A stretch of DNA of 64,000 nucleotides from positions 45,075 through 109,074 of the forward strand of contig JBAKBP010006558.1 of NCBI GenBank assembly GCA_037953745.1, in the 5' to 3' direction. This DNA is from Lithodes maja (taxonomy: Eukaryota > Arthropoda > Malacostraca > Decapoda > Lithodidae). Below, piece by piece: positions 1 through 8,995 of the stretch (position 1 is its first letter; every line of letters starts with the position of its first letter). The translations under genes and the position numbers were made by a program. The notes below the pieces were generated by a model. That model saw only the letters and a program-made list of their open reading frames with translations, did no database searches and was not told the DNA's origin.

Positions 1-2
1 AC

Positions 3-617
3 ACGGATGCGTCAGGCACAATAGGGTGGGGATTTCAATCAAATCAGGGGCACCAGGGTCAGGGGCTTTGGTCCCACTTAGAAATCTCTCACATCAATGT
101 CAAAGAATTACTAGTCCCCTTGTATTTCCTTCAGGCTCACGGCCCGGCGTTACGGGGCAAGTCGGTGGCCTTCAGAATGGACAATCTGAATGCAGTTCAC
201 TGTATTCAGAAACAAGGATCAACGAGGTCAAGGAGGTTGCTAAACGTGTCGGAAGAGATTTTTACTCTAGCCAACAGACTAGACATTTACCTTCACGCAT
301 CTTATCTCCCAGGCGTAGCGAACGTCTGGGCAGACGCTCTGTCCCGGAGACAGAGCACGACAGTAGAATGGGAGCTCAAGCAACCCATTTTCAACCTAGT
401 GATTGCAGAGCTCTCCCATCCACAAGTGGATCTATTTGCGTCCGAGGAGACTCACAAACTCCCTCTATACCTCACCCGCCGGGCGAAAACGCCGGCAGGG
501 GGGCCAGACGCCCTAGTGACAGACTGGAACAGATGGAGCTCCATCTATCTGTTTCCGCCGCCAGATGCGTCACTAATGTGCCACGTAGTGAACAAACTAC
601 GAGATTATCGAGGCTTA
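3..617 (+). pseudogene. DIRS A RNase H / connector fragment
   Basis: One open frame from base 3 begins with the first catalytic aspartate in a TDASG motif. It continues through a motif reading VKELLVPL, an FRMDN aspartate and a WADALSR motif carrying the last RNase H aspartate. The downstream segment with SIYLFPPPDASLM is the conserved DIRS connector between RNase H and the recombinase. The frame is cut at 616-617 by a MITE and resumes cleanly at 1675 with the expected residues, so the MITE sits exactly at a TA inside the reading frame. The RT domain would lie upstream of the window. The same region occurs in element B (about 26530-27440, minus) and element C (about 47905-48600). Confidence 0.85.
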
Positions 618-1672
618 CACTCCACCCTCCATTTAACGGACAAATGCGTGCAAGCACCTGTCCGTTCCTGCTAAATGTCCGTTGCTGCTAAATACTGTCC
701 AGTCCGGATGTAATCCGGAAATTCCTTGAGAAAAATTCGGTGTTGAGTACAGGTGTCCGGATCGTGACATTTAACTGTTATGCATCCTTTTTTTTACTGT
801 ACCTGAAATAAATCCTGGTAATCCCTTGTGCTACACCCTATTGATAATGCAAAACTATTGAACACACTTAAAAGTGTATATTATTTGGTCTCTATATAAT
901 CTGTGAATCATTTCCGATATGATAGAATTAAAGATTTTATTTTCCACCAACTCATAATCAGCAAAAACGACACAAATGTCAATTAAAAACATGTTATAAT
1001 ATTACCCCATCATTTTGTGTATACCGTGGGAACAAAAAAAAACAAAAATCTATCAAACGTAAATCTCCCGTCTGGGAAGCTCGGCGCATAGACGGAGGGG
1101 AGGGTTGAAATATTTTGTTGACTATCTCATTTATTATTTATCTATGTGCTGGAAGGATATTATATTTTTCAATTCCATCACATTAGAAATTATTCAAAGA
1201 TTACAAAAAGTCCAAATAAGACATAGTTATGTTAATGTATAAGGGATTTAGGTAGATGAATTAGAGAGATAGATAGATAGAAAGAGTGTGTATATCGAGG
1301 GAAAAAACAAAACAAAAAAATCTATCAAACGTAAATCTTCCGTCTCTGCTGGCACGGAGGGGAGAGTTGAAATATTTTGTTGACTATCTTATTTATTATT
1401 TATCTATGTGCTGGAAGGATATTATATTTTTCAATTCCATCATATTAGAAATGATTCAAAGATTACAAAAAGTCCAAATAAGACATAGTTATGTTAATGT
1501 ATAAGGGATTTAGGTAGGTGCATTAGAGAGATAGATAGAGCAACGGACTTTGCTCCAACTTTTTTATAGCAACGGACTATGTCCGTTGCTGGGTCCATTG
1601 TCCGGCCTACATTTTTTGACCGTTATTGCCGATATCCGTTAAATCGGAATCCGTTAAATGGAGGTTAGAGTG
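618..1672. mobile_element. Tigger-type MITE 1 (TA duplication)
   Basis: Terminal inverted repeats start CACTCCACCCTCCATTTAAC at 618 and match the reverse complement of the right end with two mismatches over about 24 bases. TA lies on both sides (616-617, 1673-1674). The interior is AT-rich, has no ORF worth calling, and contains about two tandem units of ~270 bp (about 1020-1290 and 1292-1550) with GATA stretches. The interior matches the second copy at 32052-33267, but the outermost bases of the TIRs differ. The repeated phrase around CCGTTAAA/TCCGTTGC near both ends is shared by the two copies. It is non-autonomous and presumably mobilised by a pogo/Tigger transposase. Confidence 0.8.
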
Positions 1673-2974
1673 TAGTCTCGCTAATCGCGCCCCTGTGGTA
1701 CCAGCAATTGAAAACGTGGTGCCCGGACCCGGTGTCGCTCCCGGTCGGGTATTTCCACTTAGACACGATTGGCAACCTAGCGACCTCGCTGACTTTTGCA
1801 TTATGGACATTCAGGAGGCCAAGTGGCTAGCACCATACGGTAGAGATGTGACCAATAAATTAATCAATCAATATACTCAGTCTACGAAACGACAGTATCA
1901 CTCACATTGGCAAGCCTTTACTTCCTGGATCATCAGAACGGAACAGAATGTGCCGTCAGTGGCTTTAGTTTTCAATTATTTGAATTATCTGTTTGAGCAG
2001 AAACATTTATCTGTGGTAACGTTAAAAAATCACTTAACTGCGATTAGAGTGCCCTTTCTAGACCTTACAGGTCTCTCCATGCCGGTGGCGGAGGAAACAG
2101 GTTTTATGAGAGCTTGTTTTAAACTTCGCCCACCTCCCCGTCAGCTCATGCCTACTTGGTCTCTCGACAAAGCTTTGTCTTTACTTCACTCTCGTCTGTA
2201 CCAAAATACTGCAGACTTTGCATTACTCTTAAAAAAGGCGGTTTTCCTTATGGCTTTGGCCACCGGGAACAGAGTGTCTGAGCTGGCGGCGATGAGCAAC
2301 ACACCTAATTGCCTTAGGTTTGGTAGATAGAATGAATGTATTTACATTGCAGCTTCCCCAGGTTTTGTAGCCAAGAATGAGCACAGTGCACACATGTTTT
2401 CTGAGTTCACGGTGCCGGCGTTAAAAAGGGGAAAGGTGCATCATAATCTATGTCCAGTGCAAGCTCTAACCAAATATTTGAGAGTAGCTCCTCTAAACCC
2501 CCAAGGTGCTTTATGGGTAGCAAGTACGGGTAAACGCTTACTTAACCCTCCGGCCCCGGCTATGTATTACAGTAAACTTCCGTTAATCCGAAGGGCAGCG
2601 GACCGGCCCTCGTTCGGATTAGTGGTTTTTTCGGATTATCGGACGTTACCCCCCCCCCCCGACTTTTTTTTGAAGACCCAAACCAAGACACAAACACATG
2701 ATAATAATGATAATAATGACTAATCATGACTTTAACTCACCTTATATGAAGAGAAGAGATGTGTAGCATTGAAGATAAGCCCCCAGCACCAGCCCCAACC
2801 CAGCCCCCAACCAGCCACTAGCCCCCTAGCCCCATATTAGTAACTTATAATCACTGCTCCGCACTGTAAGTGTACTTTAATATAAAATGAACTTAAAAAG
2901 ACTTATTTTTTTTTGTATTTTGCTGGTTTTATATTTTTTTGGGGGTCCTTAAATCTACTACACTTCACTGATTA

Positions 2975-5026
2975 TTACTCCACAGCCATATCCTCCAAGC
3001 CTTCAATATCTGAAGGGGGAGCTAGGGCTACCTCAGGAGTGGCTAGGCTGGCTGGGGCTACCACAGGGGCGGCTGGGGCTACCACAGGGGCGGCTGGGGC
3101 TACCACAGGGGCGGCTGGGGCTACCTCAGGAGTGGCTAGGCTGGCAGGAGCTACCACAGGGGTGGCTGGGGCTACCTCAGGAGTGGCCTTCACAGGGGAT
3201 GCTAGGTCCTCCCAGCCTTCAAAATCAGCAGGAGGCATAGGTTCTGGTGTGGTAAGAGGTTCAGGTGAGCTGGTACGCGAGTCGTCTGTGAGAGGCATTG
3301 TTGCAGGTCTAGGGTTGTCTGGTTCATCTGATCGACGGCCCCGTTGGTGCATGTTTTTCATCAGGTCCCTGATGTCTGCCTGCTTGACTGCCCTGCCCCT
3401 TTTCGCATAGAACTCATTACGGAGGATGTGGAAATCGATTGTTTCACTTGCATTATATTGGCTAGACTGTTCCACAAATTTTACCAGACCATCGAAATAG
3501 GTAGCAGCTTCCTTCCAGGTTACTTTGCCATCGTCATCTGCCTCTTCCTCTTCCTCAGACGAGTGCTCCTCAACATAGTCTGGCTCCACAACACTCCGGA
3601 TAATTTCTGTATCTGTCACCTCTTCCTCGCCCTGCAGGTCACCATCCACATCAACCCACTCCTCAATATCCTCTTCAGTCATCCTCTTGGGGTCGTTGAC
3701 CGGCACGGTATCCATCAGGCCTCGGATTTCGTTGATTGCCTCCCTGCGACGCCCAAGAAAGCCTTCGAAATCGTGCTCATCTTCTTCAACTTCTTCAGGG
3801 TCATCTACCTGGGCATACAGCTTGTTCCAACATTTCTTGAGGGTTACCTCCGAAACATCCTTCCAGGCTAGGGCAGCATCATATATGGCATCCTTGATTG
3901 AAAAACTTGACTGGAAAGTTTTTACTGATGCATCAGAGTTAATCAGCTTGCGGGCAAATGAGGACTTGTAGCTCTGCTTAAACTTCTGGCACACACCCTG
4001 GTCCATTGGTTGTATCAGACTAGTCACATTAGGGGGCAAGTAGGTGACAAAGATGTTTCCAGACACTAGTTCGTGGGCAGGGGGATGTGCTCTGCAGTTA
4101 TCCAGGAATAGGACAGCCTTGGTGTCCTCAGGAAGGTCAATCGACTTGAAGTAGGCCTTGACTTCGGGAACAAAGTGCTTGAAAAACCAATCATGGAATA
4201 CTTGGGCAGTCATCCATGCATTGCTCTGTGCATCATAGATCACTGGCAACTTCCCTCGCATGTTCTTGAAAGCACGGGGATTCTTAGCCTTGCCGATAAC
4301 AAACAAACGATTGCGACATTTACCGGAAGCATTCCCACTCAGCAGGATTGTGAGACGTTCTTTATTCATTTTGAATCCGGGTGCAGCCTTCTCTCCTCTA
4401 CCAGCTAATGTCCTTCTTGGCAAACAGCGCCAATATAGCCCTGTCTCGTCTGCGTTAAAGATTTGGTCTGGGGTCAGCTGGTGATCTTGAACAATGGTAG
4501 CAAAAATGTGTGCAAACCGATCGGCGGCCTCTTTGTCGGCAGAATTCTTTTCTCCGGCGACATCTAGGACCCTAATTCCATGCCTAATTTTAAAGTTTCT
4601 CAACCAGCCGTCGGAGAATTTTATATCGTCTTCCATATTCATATCAGACAGGAATTGCTTGGCCTTTTCAATTATCATAATCCCTGAGATAGGCTTGCCC
4701 TCAGCCCGCTTGGCCGTAAACCACTTATGCACTGCCTCGTCAAGTTTTTCATGTTTTGGTTTTTTCATTGTCTTTCTCACATCACCCGTATAACTTGACT
4801 TCCCAAAGGCAACAAACTTCGATAAGTTAGCCTTTGCCTTCACTATGTTTGAAACTGTGGAGGCACCGATATTAAAAGTTTCCATAACTTTACGCCGATC
4901 ACTGCCTTTCTCTACCATCGCTATCACTCGCAATTTGTCAGCTATGGACAGAGTTACGTGCTTCCTCTTATGTTTGTTCTTGTCATTCCTCCCTCGTGCA
5001 CCTGAAGTTGCTGTGGGACCCATCAC
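2975..5026 (-). CDS. Tigger/jerky-type DDE transposase, open over 683 aa
   Basis: Cut-and-paste transposase acting on the element's own TIRs. Residues about 20-75 form a CENP-B/psq-like helix-turn-helix (LSIADKLRVIAMVEKG). Residues about 85-160 are the second, CENP-B-type DNA-binding domain (WFTAKRAEGKPISG). The catalytic DDE_1 core follows, with aspartates in IFNADETGLYW (about 195), AVLFLDNCRAHP (about 305) and PMDQGVCQKFKQ (about 340). An acidic segment (SSEEEEEADDDG) and a C-terminal tail of Thr/Pro/Glu/Val/Ala repeats (VVAPA units) extend beyond the usual family length. The start is a KKxxR-rich N terminus at 5026. With no frameshift, no stop, intact TIRs and a TA duplication, this is the best candidate in the window for a recently active element. 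Confidence 0.93.
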   Translation of the reverse strand: MMGPTATSGARGRNDKNKHKRKHVTLSIADKLRVIAMVEKGSDRRKVMETFNIGASTVSNIVKAKANLSKFVAFGKSSYTGDVRKTMKKPKHEKLDEAVHKWFTAKRAEGKPISGIMIIEKAKQFLSDMNMEDDIKFSDGWLRNFKIRHGIRVLDVAGEKNSADKEAADRFAHIFATIVQDHQLTPDQIFNADETGLYWRCLPRRTLAGRGEKAAPGFKMNKERLTILLSGNASGKCRNRLFVIGKAKNPRAFKNMRGKLPVIYDAQSNAWMTAQVFHDWFFKHFVPEVKAYFKSIDLPEDTKAVLFLDNCRAHPPAHELVSGNIFVTYLPPNVTSLIQPMDQGVCQKFKQSYKSSFARKLINSDASVKTFQSSFSIKDAIYDAALAWKDVSEVTLKKCWNKLYAQVDDPEEVEEDEHDFEGFLGRRREAINEIRGLMDTVPVNDPKRMTEEDIEEWVDVDGDLQGEEEVTDTEIIRSVVEPDYVEEHSSEEEEEADDDGKVTWKEAATYFDGLVKFVEQSSQYNASETIDFHILRNEFYAKRGRAVKQADIRDLMKNMHQRGRRSDEPDNPRPATMPLTDDSRTSSPEPLTTPEPMPPADFEGWEDLASPVKATPEVAPATPVVAPASLATPEVAPAAPVVAPAAPVVAPAAPVVAPASLATPEVALAPPSDIEGLEDMAVE
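3015..3195. repeat. Tandem repeats encoding the transposase's Ala/Pro tail
   Basis: About 24-base units such as GGGGCGGCTGGGGCTACCAC are repeated, some copies perfect and some mixed with a 'CTCAGGAGTGGC' variant. They encode VVAPAAP and SLATPEVAP on the minus strand. They maintain the frame, so copy number changes would alter only tail length. Confidence 0.85.
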
Positions 5027-6576
5027 TAAGTCACTAAGTCACTATATCACAGGATAAACACGGGATAAACAACGTTTCAGGTAGACCGACAACGGCAGAC
5101 TGTTTACTCCGGCCTGGCCGCTAGAGGGACGATATTTTGAATTATCGCGCGCCCGGTAAATTCAAAAAATCGAACTACTGGGTGAATTCGGATTTGGCCT
5201 CAAATTGAAAAATTCGGACTATTGGGAGAATTCGGATTTGGCCTCAAATTGAAAAATTCGGACTATTGGGAGATTCGAATTATCGGTCGTCGGATTAACG
5301 GAAGTTTACTGTATATATATATTCCTCGAAATCCGGGTGTTTTGGCCGAAAAACGTCTAGGCTAGGCTACCGTATATTCGTTAATCAGACTGCTTCCCGC
5401 ATTCCCGCGCATCCCCAAGCCTAGCTGTGTTATTTACCTGTAGAATGGCATTAAGTAGAGCTCTCTAAGTCAACTGGGTGAGCTGTGATGATGATTTCAT
5501 TGGAGATAACTTTATGGCCAAACCAGCCACTTTACACCACTTTTCGATACTGAACAACAACATACAGGCACACACGAACAAGCGACGCTCTCCTTCTTGT
5601 GGCCGGAGATGCGGAGCATCGGTCCAGCCGGCTGTTGTTTACATGCGTCGGACCGACGCCTCGCACACGAAGCTCACAGGCTTTCAACCACTGGTACTAT
5701 GTAGTACCACCCGGGTTCCTGGGGGCAAAAAATAATGGTACACGTGAGTACCAACCGGGTTTGAAGGGTTAAACGGCGATTAGCCTCTCTTCTGGTCGAA
5801 GTCATTAAAGAGAGTAATCCCGGCGTTGTGGGTAGGGCCACGATTTACGCAAATGGGCAGCCTCTTTACGTTTCCTGAAAAAAATTTCAGTAGAAGATAT
5901 CGCGTCCACTCAGTTGTGGGCGTCTAATCATACGTTTTTGTCTAGATACTTGTCAGTTGCTCTAGACAAACCTTCCTTACCATGTATAGCTTTAAGGCAG
6001 AGGGTCTAGGTGGCCCTGCAGTCACTTTTGTTTACTTTCACGGGAGGGGGGGGGGGGGGGGGGGGTGCAGTCAGTTGACATAGGACACCCTAGACCCCGC
6101 CAGAGTATGAGAGCTGTGATACAATTTAAGGTCAATGTGATATGAAAATTTCTCAGAGAAATTGTGCTAGTACAATGTTAGTACAAAACAACGGGGTTGT
6201 TATAGTAGTTTTAGCTGCGAAAGCAATTTAATATTAGAACAGTGGAGATCCTTTGCAATTTATCTCCACGATTATTTTGGGGGTTTATTATGTGCACATA
6301 TAAACTTATAACTTGTTATTTTTGTCACCACTCGTTGAGTGGGGTGCCTTTGTAACTACAGATCTGTGTTCAGAATCTTCAGGGTTACCCATTTTTTGTC
6401 AGGCAGGCTTCTTTGAAGCACGCACCTGCCTCAACCCCTTTTTCTGGTATATTTTTGGCCTACGCCATGTTTAAATATATTTTTCAAAAGTAAGAATACT
6501 ATGTGGTTGTTTTTATTATCTGCTTTTCTAGAGTTTTGATATGATTACGAATGTCCCCCTCCAGTCTTAGAAATCA

Positions 6577-6683
6577 GGCATGTTCGTCAATGATGGAGGG
6601 GCCACTAATAAATTATAGGTTTGACTCCTGTAAGGAGATAAAGAAAACCTAATATTTAGTAGTGGCCCCGTAATCATTTACGA
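6577..6683 (+). repeat. DIRS A internal complementary region
   Basis: This segment is the reverse complement of the element's two ends joined together. The part running TAGGTTTGACTCC to the GTAATCATT end is complementary to the right terminal repeat at 7035-7112. The preceding part, GGCATGTTCGTCAATGATGG through AATAAATTA, should match the left terminus, which lies outside the window. This is the internal complementary region used in DIRS replication to circularise the cDNA. Confidence 0.75.
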
Positions 6684-7034
6684 CTGGGGCCCTCCCGACC
6701 GTCCCCTTCCCATTCGTTGATGTATTGAGGATTTTGGTTTACTTGATATGTCAGTGAAGGAGGAATGACGCCTGAATCAGCGTCTGGTCAGAGATCCACA
6801 CAAGTACATCCACGATATGATGGAAAGCTTATTAGATAGTTATTCTTATTTTCTTTTTCTTTTTATTTTTTACGAAGTTTTTTCGTAGTGAGAACCCAAT
6901 TCATAATGACTGAAGCCATGAGTGAGGTCGCGTGCGCTCATGATGAAGGCTCCTCAGTTTTTTTTTTTAAAATGCTCTGCGCGGTAGATTCAAACTACGG
7001 CGGATTAGTGTTTGAAGAGGATGCCTTATGTAAT

Positions 7035-7112
7035 AGGCATGTTCGTCAATGATTACGGGGCCACTACTAAATATTAGGTTTTCTTTATCTCCTTACAGGA
7101 GTCAAACCTATA
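7035..7112 (+). repeat. DIRS A right terminal inverted repeat
   Basis: GGCATGTTCGTCAATGATTA through CAAACCTATA is inverted relative to the segment at about 6605-6683 and ends exactly where the gypsy LTR sequence starts at 7113. The same end is found in opposite orientation at 16661-16736. Confidence 0.75.
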
Positions 7113-7631
7113 TTAGTTACTTTGGTAAAATTCAAATAATTGGCGGTCCGACACTCATACACTATTCCCGCCAAAACCCTGGTGAGCGAAACTGGCACTA
7201 TAGGCCAGTGAATTATCCCTATGGGGCTAGTTAATTTTATTTAGAGGACACACCACTTATAATATAAATTGAAATGGAACTCAGTGACCGCTGAGTCTTA
7301 TAGACCAAATTAAACCATGAGTACAAGTTATTCTTAAACTTAAAGCATGTTAAAATTAACAAAATATAAGGAGCGACAAAGGTGTAATGTATATCATATA
7401 CTGTATAGAAACTACACCTAAAAACTTACTTATACTACCTCAAAATGTAGCCCCAAAAACATAGAACAAGCAGCACTAAGAATAAAATCCTGAAGTAATC
7501 TGGGAAGGTTTATATATCCCAACATGTAATACAACTCATATCCCTGAATAAGGCAACGACCAACACCTCAGCAGCTGAAGACCACAACCCAGGTAATCAG
7601 CTCTCAAACGAACACACAGTAGCTCGTAACA
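7113..7631 (-). repeat. Truncated 3' LTR of the gypsy element
   Basis: It matches 14702-15225 with about five single-base differences and one two-base indel that I can count by eye. Only the first ~519 bases (U3 start, minus-strand reading) remain. The rest is missing where DIRS A begins. The minus-strand LTR start is TGTTACGAGCTACTG. Confidence 0.88.
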
Positions 7632-7641
7632 CTCTCCTCCT
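7632..7641 (-). promoter_or_regulatory. Polypurine tract before the 3' LTR
   Basis: On the minus strand AGGAGGAGAG directly precedes the LTR start TGTTACG. A polypurine tract at this place primes plus-strand DNA synthesis in LTR retrotransposons. Confidence 0.7.
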
Positions 7642-7695
7642 AACTAAAGGAAATGATTTTTTTTTTGTAACACAGAACATTTTCATGATTCATCT

Positions 7696-8995
7696 CTACA
7701 TACTCCTTGATAGCAAATCAGGCACAATGTTATCCTTCCCCTTAATGTGAACTATATTTAAATCAAATTCTTGCAATAGAAGACTCCATCTGGTAAGTCT
7801 CTGATTTTTGTTCTGAAACTTGTTAAGATACTTTAGGGGGTGATGATCCGTATAGACGGTAAGATTATCGTCTGAAGGACCAACATAGGGACTATAGAAT
7901 TGCAGAGCTAGAATCAAAGCAAGGAGCTCTCTCAATTACAGAATAATTTAATTGGACCTGGTTGAACTTCTTGCTGTAATAGCTAACAGGTCTCTCTGCA
8001 CCCTCCTCGTCCTCTTGAAGCAGAACTGCACCAGCACCAACATTGCTGGCATCTATAGCTAATTTGAATGGTTTGTCAAAATTAGGGGCTATCAAGAAGG
8101 GGGTAGAGGACATGGTTAGCTTTAACAATTTATAGGCATCATCGCAGTTCTCCGACCACTTGAACTTCTTGTCTTTCTTTAACAAGTCCGTCAAAGGAGA
8201 CAGAAAAATTGCTAATAAACATGCGATAATACCCCGCCATCCCCAACACTCTTCTCACTTCTTTTCGGTTGCGAGGAGGAGGCATCTCACATATAGCTTC
8301 GACCTTGGCCTTAGGAGGAGCCACAGTACCTCGTCCCACTACGTAACCCAGGTATTCCACCTGCGCACGGACGAACTCACACTTGCTCAACTTGACCACA
8401 TGGTTAGCATCTTTCAGGGCCTGTAGCAAAGACATTAGTCGTAGAAGGTGCTCTTCCCAAGTGTCGCTGTAAACCATGAGATCATCTATATAAGCCACAC
8501 ATCCCTCCAAATTATCAGTTAGTTTGTTCATCAATCTTTGAAAAGTTGCACTAGCATTCTTCATCCCAAATGGCATTACTTTACATTTATATGTCCCCCC
8601 CCCCCCATAGTCACAAAACAAGATACTTCTTGAGCTCTCTCCGTGAGTGGCACCTGCCAGAACCCTTTTAACAAGTCTAATTTTGAAATGTATTTAGCTT
8701 TTCCTACAGTGTCAATGCAATGGTCTACTCTAGGCAAAGGATAACTGTCGGTTTTTGAGACCTTGTTTAGCACACGATAGTCTATACAAAATCTCACTGA
8801 CCCACCTGGCTTACTAACAAGGGTGACAGGGGCAGACCATTCACTCGTGCAAGGTTCCACCATCCCTTGCTCCAGAAGGTAGTCGATCTCATCCCTGATG
8901 ACCTTGTCCTTCTTTGGATTCACACGGTAGGGGCGCTGTTTAACTGGGATGGCTCCTTCAGGGTCGACGTCGTGGGTGATGAGAGTCGTCCTACA
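7696..8995 (-). pseudogene. Gypsy reverse transcriptase and RNase H, frameshifted
   Basis: The frame entering at about 8995 carries the RT N terminus (IPVKQRPYRV, LVSKPGGSVRFCIDYR, ISKLDLLKGFWQVPL). A 12-base C run at 8595-8606 (G run on the coding strand) breaks the frame. It resumes as KVMPFGMKNASATFQ and the catalytic YIDD in VAYIDDLMVYSD. A further break near 8190-8200 leads to the connection/RNase H part (LAIDASNVGAGAVL). Another near 7920-7935 precedes ELLALILALQF, VYTDHHPL and HIKGKDNIVPDLLSR. All RNase H acidic residues are still visible. At least four breaks, counting the one at the integrase/RT junction, make this non-functional as it stands. Confidence 0.88.

Larger units (their letters stand above)
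2570..5311 (-). mobile_element. Complete Tigger/pogo DNA transposon
   Basis: Perfect terminal inverted repeats begin CAGTAAACTTCCGTTAATCC (22 bases identical at both ends), flanked by TA on each side (2568-2569 and 5312-5313). The paralogous repeat at 14172-14651 shows the uninterrupted sequence at the same spot, which gives an empty-site comparison. The element is 2742 bp. The transposase gene runs on the minus strand with 284 bases between the right TIR and the start codon. A C run near 2650-2660 and AAT/TAA-rich sequence fill the 3' side. Confidence 0.92.
2546..5769. mobile_element. piggyBac-like MITE (TTAA-flanked), copy 1, carrying a Tigger
   Basis: The ends read CCCTCCGGCCCCGG on the left and, inverted, CCCTTCAAACCCGG on the right, with TTAA directly outside at 2542-2545 and 5770-5773. 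TTAA duplication with CCC termini is the piggyBac-superfamily signature. Bases 2546-2569 and 5312 to about 5690 match the second copy at 14172-14651; the last ~80 bases differ. There is no transposase of its own. The short ORF at 5478-5735 is carried by the repeat and shows no recognisable domain. A Tigger transposon is inserted at its TA (2568-2569). Confidence 0.75.
1675..6009 (+). pseudogene. DIRS A tyrosine recombinase, split and frameshifted
   Basis: Recombinase of the DIRS type (site-specific integration of the circular cDNA). The N-terminal SAM-like domain is in frame at 1675-2330, including the segment MDIQEAKWL at 1804 and an ATGNRVSEL motif with the first catalytic arginine. A frame break near 2325-2335 is followed by an SPGFVAKNE box and the frame at 2394-2541. 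A TTAA-flanked MITE then interrupts (2546-5769). The reading resumes at 5774, and a one-base loss around 5839-5842 falls at the catalytic HxxR box, leaving DLRKW without its histidine in frame. The terminal part has the catalytic tyrosine in FLSRYLS and stops with TAG at 6007-6009. The copy is therefore inactive. Confidence 0.85.
1..7112 (+). mobile_element. DIRS-like retrotransposon A, 5' end outside window
   Basis: The sequence runs from RNase H (base 3) through a tyrosine recombinase (stop at 6009) and an untranslated 3' region to a terminal inverted repeat ending at 7112. RNase H plus tyrosine recombinase, an inverted terminal repeat and an internal complementary region are the hallmarks of DIRS elements, which integrate with a recombinase and make no target-site duplication. 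It is split by a MITE at 618-1672 and by a TTAA-flanked MITE with a nested Tigger at 2546-5769. Bases 6010-6540 hold no ORF, a 20-base G run near 6046-6065 and AT-rich sequence. The copy is broken by frameshifts. Where it meets the gypsy LTR at 7112/7113, no duplication is seen. Confidence 0.85.

Noticed and set aside
26..691. 221-aa ORF overlapping the DIRS RNase H
   Set aside because: Out of frame with the RNase H reading, which alone matches related elements; it runs into the MITE.
1020..1550. CRISPR-like array from the repeated units and GATA stretches
   Set aside because: Only two ~270-bp units in a eukaryotic MITE, no short repeat-spacer pattern.
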